This document shows, piece after piece, positions 57,033 to 64,000 of a stretch of 64,000 nt of DNA. The DNA lies in assembly GCF_014838825.1 (NCBI RefSeq), contig NZ_JACYMO010000002.1, positions 416,269-480,268 on the forward strand, in the 5' to 3' direction. The position numbers and the translations under genes were made by a program. Below the pieces are notes generated by a model. It saw only the letters and a program-made list of their open reading frames with translations, searched no databases and was not told the origin of the DNA. The stretch comes from Erwinia persicina. Lineage in GTDB: Bacteria > Pseudomonadota > Gammaproteobacteria > Enterobacterales > Enterobacteriaceae. Position 1 is the first letter of the stretch. Each line of letters opens with the position of its first letter.

Positions 57033-57109
57033 GGCTACTTAGCTCAGCTGGTTAGAGCACAGCACTCATAATGCTGGGGTCACAGGTTCGATTCCCGTAG
57101 TAGCCACCA
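57033..57109 (+). tRNA. tRNA-Met (CAU), elongator, second copy
   Basis: A 77-nt tRNA identical to the copy at 56717-56793, with CCA and anticodon CAU. It corresponds to metU. Confidence 0.97.
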
Positions 57110-57116
57110 ATTTTAT

Positions 57117-57191
57117 TGGGGTGTCGCCAAGTGGTAAGGCTCTGGTTTCTGATACCAGCATTCCGGGGTTCGAATCCCTGCACCCCAGCCA
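57117..57191 (+). tRNA. tRNA-Gln (CUG)
   Basis: A 75-nt tRNA with CCA and anticodon CUG (loop UUCUGAU). It corresponds to glnV. Confidence 0.97.
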
Positions 57192-57257
57192 TATAAAGAC
57201 GGCTGGTAGTACAAGTCGCAAAGAAAAAGACGCCTGGTTCGCCAGTCGCAAAAAAAT

Positions 57258-57332
57258 TGGGGTGTCGCCAAGTGGTAAGGCTCTGGTTTCTGATACCAGC
57301 ATTCCGGGGTTCGAATCCCTGCACCCCAGCCA
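57258..57332 (+). tRNA. tRNA-Gln (CUG), second copy
   Basis: A 75-nt tRNA identical to the copy at 57117-57191, with CCA and anticodon CUG. It corresponds to glnX. A 66-nt spacer with short repeats of gcctgg/ggctgg separates the two. Confidence 0.97.
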
Positions 57333-57338
57333 CAAAGT

Positions 57339-57366
57339 AAAAAAGCCCGCGCAAGCGGGCTTTTTT
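57339..57366. terminator. Terminator of tRNA Met-Leu-Gln operon and ubiF
   Basis: AAAAAAGCCCGC/GCGGGCTTTTTT, 12-bp stem (57339-57350 with 57355-57366) with a GCAA loop. U runs on both strands suit the tRNA operon and convergent ubiF. Confidence 0.9.
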
Positions 57367-57443
57367 ACGTCTGAAGCACATCCACACGGGCAGTTGAACA
57401 GGGGTCGACCTTCTGTTCCGGCCAACCCTTCACCCCGCCCAGC

Positions 57444-58622
57444 CTAAAGCCCTAAGGCATACCTTAGCGCCTGACGTTTTAACACGCCGGAATGCTGCGC
57501 CACGATCAGCCCCAGATTGCGTACGATCTTCAACGGTGCCGACGGGTTACTGAACGCAAAATAAAACAGATCCATTCCGCTCTGCATCAGCAGGTTATCT
57601 TTCAGCCGTTTACGCTGATAGCGCTGTAATACCGGCGAGGAGGCCCAGTCTTCCGCGCGCAGGCGCGACTCACTCAGCACGCGGATTAACGCATCAACAT
57701 CACGATAGCCCAGATTGACGCCCTGCCCGGCCAGCGGGTTAATGGTATGAGCCGCATCCCCCACCAGTGCCAGCCCCGGCAGTACGTAGCGCGTGGCGTG
57801 ACGGCGAACCAGCGGGAATGAACCGGCGGTGACCGGGGTAACCCTTCCGAGGCGCGCCGGAAAGTTCGCCTGGATCTCTTTTTGTAGCTGGGGCATGGTC
57901 ATCGCCTGCAGCTGGCGAATTCGCGCCGGACTGTCATACCACACCAGCGAAGCCCAGCGATCAAACAGCGGCAGGAAGGCGCGGGGGCCCTGCGGCGTAA
58001 ACTGCTGCCATGTCGCATCACCGGCGTCACGGTCACAGCGCACGCTGATCAGCATGCAGGACTGTGCATAGTTCCAGCCGTGTATGCCGATGCCTGCCAG
58101 CTGCCTGACCTGGGAGTTTGCGCCGTCAGCCCCCACCACCAGCCGTGCGGTCAGCGTATCATCGTTATCCAGCCGCAGCTGCCATCCCCCGTTTACTGGC
58201 TGGAGATCGCGCAGGCGCGCCGGACACAGCAGGCGGATGTCCTGCTGTTGCAGACGCTGCCACAGCGCGCGCTGAAGTACGCTGTTTTCAACCATATAGC
58301 CAAGCTCGGGCAAGCCCAGCGATTCGGCATCGAAGGCCACCTGAGCGCTCTGCCACTCCCAGGTTTCGAGCCGACGATAGGGAACGGCACGCATCCCCAG
58401 GACCGTGGGCCAGACGTCCAGCTGTTTCAGCAACGCCACTGAGGCCGCCCCGATGGCCGAAATACGCACGTCAGGATGACCTGACGCATCAAATTCCGAT
58501 GGGGCCTCCTGTTCCAGCACCGCCACCCTGAAGCCATGTTGCGCCAGCCCGCTGGCCAGCGCGGCACCGACCATGCCGCCACCGACAATGGCCACATCCA
58601 CTTTTTGCTTTAATTCCGTCAT
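57444..58622 (-). CDS. ubiF: 3-demethoxyubiquinol 3-hydroxylase
   Basis: FAD monooxygenase for the last ring hydroxylation of ubiquinone, 392 aa. It has the N-terminal dinucleotide-binding motif VAIVGGGMVGAALA, the DG motif VVGADGANSQVR and the FAD/ribityl motif GLALVGDAAHTINPLAGQG. It stands opposite miaB, with about 190 bp between the two starts. Related UbiH/UbiI flavoproteins exist, but context and sequence fit UbiF. Confidence 0.94.
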   Translation of the reverse strand: MTELKQKVDVAIVGGGMVGAALASGLAQHGFRVAVLEQEAPSEFDASGHPDVRISAIGAASVALLKQLDVWPTVLGMRAVPYRRLETWEWQSAQVAFDAESLGLPELGYMVENSVLQRALWQRLQQQDIRLLCPARLRDLQPVNGGWQLRLDNDDTLTARLVVGADGANSQVRQLAGIGIHGWNYAQSCMLISVRCDRDAGDATWQQFTPQGPRAFLPLFDRWASLVWYDSPARIRQLQAMTMPQLQKEIQANFPARLGRVTPVTAGSFPLVRRHATRYVLPGLALVGDAAHTINPLAGQGVNLGYRDVDALIRVLSESRLRAEDWASSPVLQRYQRKRLKDNLLMQSGMDLFYFAFSNPSAPLKIVRNLGLIVAQHSGVLKRQALRYALGL

Positions 58623-58815
58623 GTTTTTTCCTTCACCGGCCGTATCATACGTGCTCTGCAGCTACACCTCACCGGCAGAATTCTGTTATCCTGATCGTTG
58701 TTAAGTGTACCGGATTTTTCTGCGACAAACAGATCGCCGCGACACCGCTGCCACGGGCAGCGAACCACTACAATACGCGCCCCGCACTCCTTTCTGCATG
58801 ACAAATGGCAAGTCG

Positions 58816-60240
58816 ATGACAAAAAAACTGCATATTAAAACCTGGGGCTGTCAGATGAATGAGTATGACTCATCAAAAATGGCAGACCTGTTAAACAGCA
58901 CCCACGGGTATACCCTGACCGACGCGGCGGAAGATGCCGATGTTCTGCTGCTCAACACCTGTTCGATTCGTGAAAAGGCCCAGGAGAAAGTTTTCGCTTT
59001 GCTGGGTCGCTGGAGAAAACTGAAAGAGTCGAATCCCGATGTGATCATCGGGGTCGGTGGCTGTGTCGCCTCTCAGGAGGGGGACCAGCTCCGCCAGCGC
59101 GCAAACTGTGTGGATATTGTGTTTGGCCCGCAAACGCTGCACCGTCTGCCGGAGATGATCAATACCGTACGCGGCACCAAAAGCCCGGTCGTGGACGTCA
59201 GTTTCCCGGAAATCGAAAAGTTTGACCGGATGCCCGAACCGCGTGCTGAGGGACCAACCGCATTTGTGTCGATTATGGAAGGCTGCAATAAATACTGCAC
59301 CTTCTGCGTCGTTCCTTACACGCGCGGTGAAGAAGTCAGCCGCCCCTCAGATGATATTCTGTTTGAAATCGCCCAACTGGCTGCCCAGGGGGTACGCGAA
59401 GTTAACCTGCTGGGTCAGAACGTGAACGCCTATCGCGGCGCTACTTTCGACGGGGGTATCTGCTCTTTTGCGGAACTGCTGCGTCTGGTAGCTGCGATAG
59501 ACGGCATCGATCGTATCCGCTTCACCACCAGCCATCCGATCGAATTTACTGATGATATCATCGAGGTCTATCGCGATACGCCCGAACTGGTGAGTTTCCT
59601 TCACCTGCCGGTACAGAGCGGCGCGGACCGTATTCTGACGCTGATGAAACGTGCCCACACGGCCCTGGAATATAAAGCCATCATCCGTAAACTGGTGGCG
59701 GCGCGCCCTGATATCCATATCAGCTCTGACTTTATCATCGGTTTTCCCGGCGAAACCCAGGCAGATTTTGAGCAGACCATGAAACTGGTCGGCGAGATCA
59801 ATTTTGATACCAGCTACAGCTTTATCTATTCTGCCCGTCCCGGAACGCCCGCCGCCGACCTGCCTGATGATGTCTCAGAAGACGAGAAAAAACAGCGCCT
59901 GTATATTCTGCAGGACCGCATCAACCAGCAGGCGATGGCCTGGAGCCGCCGGATGCTCGGCAGCGTACAGCGTATCCTGGTGGAAGGGACGTCGCGTAAA
60001 AACGTAATGGAACTCTCCGGCCGCACCGGCTGCAACCGCGTCGTCAACTTTGAAGGCACGCCGGAGCACATTGGTAAGTTTGTTGACGTCGAAATCGTCG
60101 ATGTGTATGCCAACTCGCTGCGCGGTATTTTCATCCGTGGCGAAGATCAGATGGGCCTGCGCACCAGCGAATCCCCGGAGTCGGTCATTGCACGTACGCG
60201 CAAAGAGAATGAACTGGGCGTCGGTACTTTCCAACCCTGA
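58816..60240 (+). CDS. miaB: tRNA-2-methylthio-N6-dimethylallyladenosine synthase
   Basis: Radical-SAM methylthiotransferase that modifies A37 of tRNAs reading UNN codons, 474 aa. The N-terminal UPF0004 domain binds one [4Fe-4S] cluster through Cys12, Cys49 and Cys83. The radical-SAM domain has Cys157, Cys161 and Cys164 (CNKYCTFC), and a TRAM domain ends the protein. The ATG at 58816 ([12 protein letters not shown]) matches E. coli; the 37-codon extension is not conserved. Confidence 0.96.
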   Translation: MTKKLHIKTWGCQMNEYDSSKMADLLNSTHGYTLTDAAEDADVLLLNTCSIREKAQEKVFALLGRWRKLKESNPDVIIGVGGCVASQEGDQLRQRANCVDIVFGPQTLHRLPEMINTVRGTKSPVVDVSFPEIEKFDRMPEPRAEGPTAFVSIMEGCNKYCTFCVVPYTRGEEVSRPSDDILFEIAQLAAQGVREVNLLGQNVNAYRGATFDGGICSFAELLRLVAAIDGIDRIRFTTSHPIEFTDDIIEVYRDTPELVSFLHLPVQSGADRILTLMKRAHTALEYKAIIRKLVAARPDIHISSDFIIGFPGETQADFEQTMKLVGEINFDTSYSFIYSARPGTPAADLPDDVSEDEKKQRLYILQDRINQQAMAWSRRMLGSVQRILVEGTSRKNVMELSGRTGCNRVVNFEGTPEHIGKFVDVEIVDVYANSLRGIFIRGEDQMGLRTSESPESVIARTRKENELGVGTFQP

Positions 60241-60295
60241 CCGCTTATCCTGCGGCGAGCCTTCCCGGTTCGCCGTATCATTTCATTGCGTTACA

Positions 60296-60362
60296 CTTGG
60301 TTTCTGAAAGCCGCGCCCAAATATCCACCCCAACGCTTGCAGCTTTGCGTGCTGCCATAAAT
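60296..60362 (+). promoter_or_regulatory. Candidate sigma-32 promoter(s) of ybeZ-ybeY-ybeX-lnt
   Basis: Two heat-shock-like pairs lie in the 202-bp miaB-ybeZ gap: CTTGGTT (60296-60302) with CCCAAAT (60316-60322), 13 bp apart, and CTTGCA (60336-60341) with CCATAAAT (60355-60362), also 13 bp apart. ybeZYX belongs to the sigma-32 regulon in E. coli. Either may be the real one. Confidence 0.35.
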
Positions 60363-60442
60363 ACTTCCTTTCTGGCGCTGGCACTTATGCCAGGTCAGCC
60401 ATCCATTTCTCAACCTGGCCCTGTGTGACCCAAAGGATTAGT

Positions 60443-61504
60443 TTGAACATTGAAACACGTGAAGTAACCCTGGAACCGATTGATAACGCCCGCCTGCTGA
60501 GCCTGTGTGGCCCGTTTGATGACAATATCAAACAGTTAGAGCGCCGACTGGGTATTGAAATTAACCGCCGCGAAAACGCCTTTAAACTGGTGGGCCGCGC
60601 ATTAAGCGTTCATGCCGCTGTCGATATACTGCGTCATCTTTATGTTGATACCGCCCCGGTGCGTGGGCACATTCCGGATATTGACCCGGAGCAGATACAT
60701 CTGGCGATTAAAGAGAGCGGCGTACTGGAACAGACAGCCGACAGCGTGCCCGAGTTTGGCAAAGCGATTCACATCAAAACCAAACGTGGGGTAATCAAAC
60801 CGCGTACGCCGAACCAGGCGCAGTATGTGGCTAACATTCTTGACCACGACGTGACCTTTGGTATTGGCCCGGCGGGTACGGGTAAAACTTATCTCGCCGT
60901 GGCGGCAGCGGTCGATGCCCTGGAACGCCAGGAGATCCGTCGTATCATGCTGACCCGTCCGGCAGTGGAAGCGGGTGAAAAACTGGGCTTCCTGCCGGGC
61001 GATCTCAGCCAGAAAGTCGACCCGTACCTGCGTCCTCTGTATGATGCGCTGTTCGAAATGCTGGGCTTTGAACGCGTCGAGAAGCTGATCGAACGTAATG
61101 TTATTGAAGTGGCCCCGCTGGCCTATATGCGCGGCCGCACGCTGAACGACGCGTTTATCATTCTTGATGAAAGCCAGAACACAACCATCGAGCAGATGAA
61201 AATGTTCCTGACGCGCATTGGCTTTAACTCGAAAGCGGTGATCACCGGTGACGTGACGCAGATTGACCTGCCGCGTAACCTGAAATCCGGCCTGCGCCAT
61301 GCGATTGAAGTGCTTTCCGACGTGGACGAACTGAGTTTCAATTTCTTCCACAGTGAAGACGTGGTGCGCCACCCTGTCGTGGCGCGCATCGTTGTGGCCT
61401 ATGAAGCCTGGGAAGCCGCCGATCAAAAGCGGCGCGATACCCAGACCGAAGAACGTAAACGTGAAGCCCTGGCTGCACAGCAGGCTTCACAGGAGAACCA
61501 ATGA
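60443..61504 (+). CDS. ybeZ: PhoH-like ATPase YbeZ
   Basis: PhoH-family ATPase, 353 aa, that partners with YbeY in rRNA and ribosome quality control. Walker A is GPAGTGKT and Walker B is [10 protein letters not shown] chose the TTG at 60443 ([11 protein letters not shown] follows) because AAGGA lies 5-9 nt upstream and it matches the E. coli start; a GTG 6 codons earlier is also open. It overlaps ybeY by 4 nt. Confidence 0.93.
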   Translation: MNIETREVTLEPIDNARLLSLCGPFDDNIKQLERRLGIEINRRENAFKLVGRALSVHAAVDILRHLYVDTAPVRGHIPDIDPEQIHLAIKESGVLEQTADSVPEFGKAIHIKTKRGVIKPRTPNQAQYVANILDHDVTFGIGPAGTGKTYLAVAAAVDALERQEIRRIMLTRPAVEAGEKLGFLPGDLSQKVDPYLRPLYDALFEMLGFERVEKLIERNVIEVAPLAYMRGRTLNDAFIILDESQNTTIEQMKMFLTRIGFNSKAVITGDVTQIDLPRNLKSGLRHAIEVLSDVDELSFNFFHSEDVVRHPVVARIVVAYEAWEAADQKRRDTQTEERKREALAAQQASQENQ

Positions 61505-61968
61505 GTAATGTGATTCTGGACCTGCAACTCGCCTGTGAAAGCGAACAGGGCCTGCCCGCCGAAGCAGACTTCCAGCGCTGGCTGGATGCCGTCCTGCCGC
61601 AGTTCCAGCCCGAAAGTGAAGTCACTGTTCGCGTCGTCGATGAGGCAGAAAGCCATGAGCTGAATCATACCTATCGCGGTAAAGACAAACCGACCAATGT
61701 GCTGTCGTTTCCCTTTGAGGCCCCCCCGGGCATCGAACTGCCGCTGCTCGGGGATTTAATTATCTGCCGCCAGGTGGTTGAGCAGGAAGCCAGGGAACAG
61801 GATAAGGCGCTGGAGGCGCACTGGGCGCACATGGTGATCCACGGTAGCCTGCACCTGTTAGGGTATGATCACATTGAAGATGACGAAGCCGAAGAGATGG
61901 AATCGCTGGAGACCGAGATAATGCTTGCTCTTGGCTACCCCGATCCGTACATTTCGGAGAAAGAATAA
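61501..61968 (+). CDS. ybeY: Endoribonuclease YbeY
   Basis: Metal-dependent RNase for 16S rRNA 3'-end maturation and 70S quality control, 155 aa. The zinc/catalytic motif H3-X5-H type [15 protein letters not shown] is intact, as is the conserved Arg in [16 protein letters not shown]. Its ATG overlaps the ybeZ stop by 4 nt (ATGA). Confidence 0.96.
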   Translation: MSNVILDLQLACESEQGLPAEADFQRWLDAVLPQFQPESEVTVRVVDEAESHELNHTYRGKDKPTNVLSFPFEAPPGIELPLLGDLIICRQVVEQEAREQDKALEAHWAHMVIHGSLHLLGYDHIEDDEAEEMESLETEIMLALGYPDPYISEKE

Positions 61969-62058
61969 CGACCCGGCTGGTTCGCCAGCCACTCCGCCTG
62001 CCCTTGACCCTTCCGGGGCAGCCGATTCTGTTAATAGAGAGACAAACTCAAAAACGCC

Positions 62059-62937
62059 ATGAGCGATGACCATTCACAAAACAATGACAGTCCCAGTAGC
62101 AAAAAGGGATTTTTCACGCTGATGCTCAACCAGTTGTTCCACGGTGAGCCGAAGAACCGCGATGACCTGCTGGAGTTGATCCGGGATTCAGAACAGAATG
62201 ATCTGATCGACCCGGACACCCGGGACATGCTGGAGGGGGTGATGGATATCGCCGAGCAGCGTGTCAGGGACATTATGATCCCCCGCTCCCAGATGGTCAC
62301 GCTGAAGCGTAACCAGACGCTGGAAGAGTGCCTGGCGGTCATTATTGAGTCCGCACACTCACGCTTCCCGGTTATCAGCGAAGACAAGGACCATGTTGAA
62401 GGCATCCTGATGGCCAAAGATCTGCTGCCGTTTATGAGCAGTGGATCTGAGCCATTCAGCATGGACAAGGTGCTGCGCACTGCGGTGGTGGTGCCGGAAA
62501 GCAAGCGCGTGGACCGGATGCTGAAGGAGTTTCGCTCACAGCGCTATCATATGGCGATTGTGATTGACGAATTCGGCGGTGTCTCTGGCCTGGTGACGAT
62601 TGAAGATATCCTTGAGCTGATTGTCGGAGAAATTGAAGACGAATACGACGATGAAGAAGATCGCGATATCCGTCAGCTGAGTCGCCATACCTACACAATC
62701 CGTGCCCTGACGCCGATCGAAGACTTTAACGAGGTCTTCAATACCCACTTCAGCGATGAAGAGGTGGATACCATCGGCGGCCTGGTAATGCAGGGCTTCG
62801 GCCACCTGCCCGCGCGTGGTGAAAGTATTGAGATCGATGGTTACCAGTTTAAAGTAGCGATGGCAGACAGCCGTCGTATTATTCAGGTCCACGTCAAAAT
62901 CCCGGAAAATTCGCCGCAACCGACTCTGGAAGAGTAA
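62059..62937 (+). CDS. ybeX: CNNM/CorC family protein YbeX
   Basis: A 292-aa cytoplasmic protein with two CBS domains (about 65-190; [36 protein letters not shown] as [16 protein letters not shown]) and a C-terminal CorC/HlyC domain (about 205-285). Annotated as CorC, linked to Mg2+/Co2+ efflux; in E. coli YbeX is also tied to ribosome metabolism, fitting its place after ybeY. It is 90 nt after ybeY. Confidence 0.94.
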   Translation: MSDDHSQNNDSPSSKKGFFTLMLNQLFHGEPKNRDDLLELIRDSEQNDLIDPDTRDMLEGVMDIAEQRVRDIMIPRSQMVTLKRNQTLEECLAVIIESAHSRFPVISEDKDHVEGILMAKDLLPFMSSGSEPFSMDKVLRTAVVVPESKRVDRMLKEFRSQRYHMAIVIDEFGGVSGLVTIEDILELIVGEIEDEYDDEEDRDIRQLSRHTYTIRALTPIEDFNEVFNTHFSDEEVDTIGGLVMQGFGHLPARGESIEIDGYQFKVAMADSRRIIQVHVKIPENSPQPTLEE

Positions 62938-62944
62938 TTCATTT

Positions 62945-64000
62945 ATGGCAATTGCGTCATTGTGCCAGCGCCAGCGGGTTCGCCTGCTATTAGCGCTAAT
63001 AACGGGTGCCATTGGCACCCTTTCTTTCTCCCCTTACGATGTCTGGCCCGCGGCCCTGGTGTCCCTGTTTGGTTTACAGGCGCTAACCCTGAACCGTACC
63101 ACCCGCCAGGCCAGCGCCATCGGCTTTGCCTGGGGCTTTGGCCTGTTTGCCAGCGGCGTCAACTGGGTGTATGTCAGCATCGCCACCTTTGGCGGCATGC
63201 CAGGCCCGATCAACGTGTTCCTGGTGATACTGCTGGCGGCCTACCTGTCGCTGTACACACTGCTGTTTGCCACACTGCTGAACCGCCTGACGCCAAAAAC
63301 CTCGCTGCTACGTCTGGCGCTGGCGGCTCCGGTGCTGTGGCAAATCACCGAGTTCCTGCGCGGCTGGGTACTGACCGGCTTCCCGTGGTTGCAGTTTGGC
63401 TACAGTCAGATCAACGGTCCGCTAAAAGGCCTGGGCCCGATAGTGGGAGTGGAAGGCATCACCTTCCTGCTGATGATCATTGCCGGACTGGCCGTTTATG
63501 CCGTACTGCAGCGCCGCCTGGTCACCGGCGTAGCGGCGCTCATGCTGCTGTTACTGCCCTGGCCCCTGCGTTATATCAGCTGGTTCCAGCCCTTACCCGA
63601 CAGGACCGTTGAGGTGGCGCTGGTACAGGGTAATATTGAGCAGTCGATGAAGTGGGATCCGAATCAGCTGATCAATACCCTGAAAACCTATACGGCCCTC
63701 AGCCGCCCGTTTGTCGGCAAAGCCCCGATTATCATCTGGCCAGAGTCTGCCATTCCTGACCTTGAAACCCGCCAGCAACCGTTTCTTAAGGCGGTGGATG
63801 AGCAACTGCGTGCGGCGGGCAGCAGCCTGGTGACCGGCATCGTTGACTCCCGTCTGGAAGACAATCGCTACCACGATTACAACTCGATTATTGTGCTCGG
63901 CGGTCCGCAGCCCTACAGCTACTTAGGCAACAATCGTTACCAAAAGAATCATCTGGTACCGTTTGGTGAATTCGTTCCGCTGGAAACGCTACTGCGTCCA
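62945..64000 (+). CDS. lnt: Apolipoprotein N-acyltransferase Lnt, 5' part
   Basis: The last step of lipoprotein maturation, in the inner membrane. The window ends after 352 codons; E. coli Lnt has 512. The visible part starts [17 protein letters not shown] at 62945 and has about six hydrophobic helices, then the nitrilase domain with the catalytic Glu in [10 protein letters not shown] and the Lys in [12 protein letters not shown]. The catalytic Cys lies beyond the window. It is 7 nt after ybeX. Pal and ChiQ, encoded earlier, are expected substrates. Confidence 0.96.
   Translation, partial: MAIASLCQRQRVRLLLALITGAIGTLSFSPYDVWPAALVSLFGLQALTLNRTTRQASAIGFAWGFGLFASGVNWVYVSIATFGGMPGPINVFLVILLAAYLSLYTLLFATLLNRLTPKTSLLRLALAAPVLWQITEFLRGWVLTGFPWLQFGYSQINGPLKGLGPIVGVEGITFLLMIIAGLAVYAVLQRRLVTGVAALMLLLLPWPLRYISWFQPLPDRTVEVALVQGNIEQSMKWDPNQLINTLKTYTALSRPFVGKAPIIIWPESAIPDLETRQQPFLKAVDEQLRAAGSSLVTGIVDSRLEDNRYHDYNSIIVLGGPQPYSYLGNNRYQKNHLVPFGEFVPLETLLRP

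Noticed and set aside
57052-57425. Minus-strand open frames of 111 and 119 codons across the Gln/Met tRNAs
   Set aside because: Antisense translation of tRNA genes, with repeats due only to the duplicated tRNA-Gln genes.

Overview
The window is a chromosomal segment of a gammaproteobacterium of the order Enterobacterales. Nearly every protein resembles its Escherichia coli counterpart closely, and the gene order follows the E. coli tol-pal / cyd / suc-sdh / gltA / nei / phr / seqA / fur / nag / asnB / miaB / lnt region. Several differences point away from E. coli and suggest Erwiniaceae (Erwinia or Pantoea type): kdpFABC and kdpD are absent, a chitobiase gene sits beside chiPQ, and a DUF969/DUF979 pair is inserted between pxpA and pcp. 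The genus is an inference. No phage, insertion sequence or CRISPR array was seen.

Layout, left to right. (1) 1-810, minus strand: a tRNA-Lys/Val operon built from two almost identical Lys-Val-Lys blocks with an rtT-like spacer between them. (2) 895-6440, minus: the Tol-Pal envelope operon ybgC-tolQ-tolR-tolA-tolB-pal-cpoB. (3) 6688-9836, minus: cytochrome bd oxidase cydABX-ybgE, with a long leader holding a hairpin, a short uORF and an FNR-like site. (4) 10405-22004: sdhCDAB-sucABCD on the minus strand, divergent from gltA across a 628-bp control region. (5) 22095-27645, minus: pxpB-pxpC-pxpA, DUF969, DUF979, pcp and nei, a probable pyroglutamate route. (6) 27825-31307, minus: ybgA (DUF523+DUF1722), phr, ybgI, and ybfA. 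(7) 31595-37528: orphan kdpE, pgm-seqA, ybfF, ybfE, fldA and uof-fur. (8) 37586-54563: a chitin/GlcNAc region, chiP-chiQ-chb, nagE, nagBACD, interrupted by an inserted block (mtr, a SnoaL-like gene, an MFS pump and a LysR regulator) and by glnS. (9) 54832-57366: asnB and a Met-Leu-Gln-Met-Gln-Gln tRNA operon. (10) 57444-64000: ubiF, miaB, ybeZ-ybeY-ybeX and the 5' part of lnt.

How the genes work together. The outer-membrane porin ChiP admits chito-oligosaccharides, periplasmic Chb cuts them to GlcNAc, NagE imports and phosphorylates GlcNAc, and NagA/NagB feed fructose-6-P to glycolysis. NagC operator-like dyads lie in front of both chiP and nagE/nagB. GltA, Sdh, and the 2-oxoglutarate dehydrogenase and succinyl-CoA synthetase genes form half of the TCA cycle next to the high-affinity terminal oxidase. 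Pcp, PxpABC and the DUF969/DUF979 membrane pair form a plausible scheme for releasing or importing 5-oxoproline and opening it to glutamate.

The best leads for something little described are: the pyroglutamate locus with two unassigned membrane proteins; the RudS-like tRNA desulfidase beside photolyase with an inverted repeat at its promoter; the uORF/hairpin in the cydABX leader; kdpE kept without its kinase or target operon; and the LysR-MFS-SnoaL cassette.
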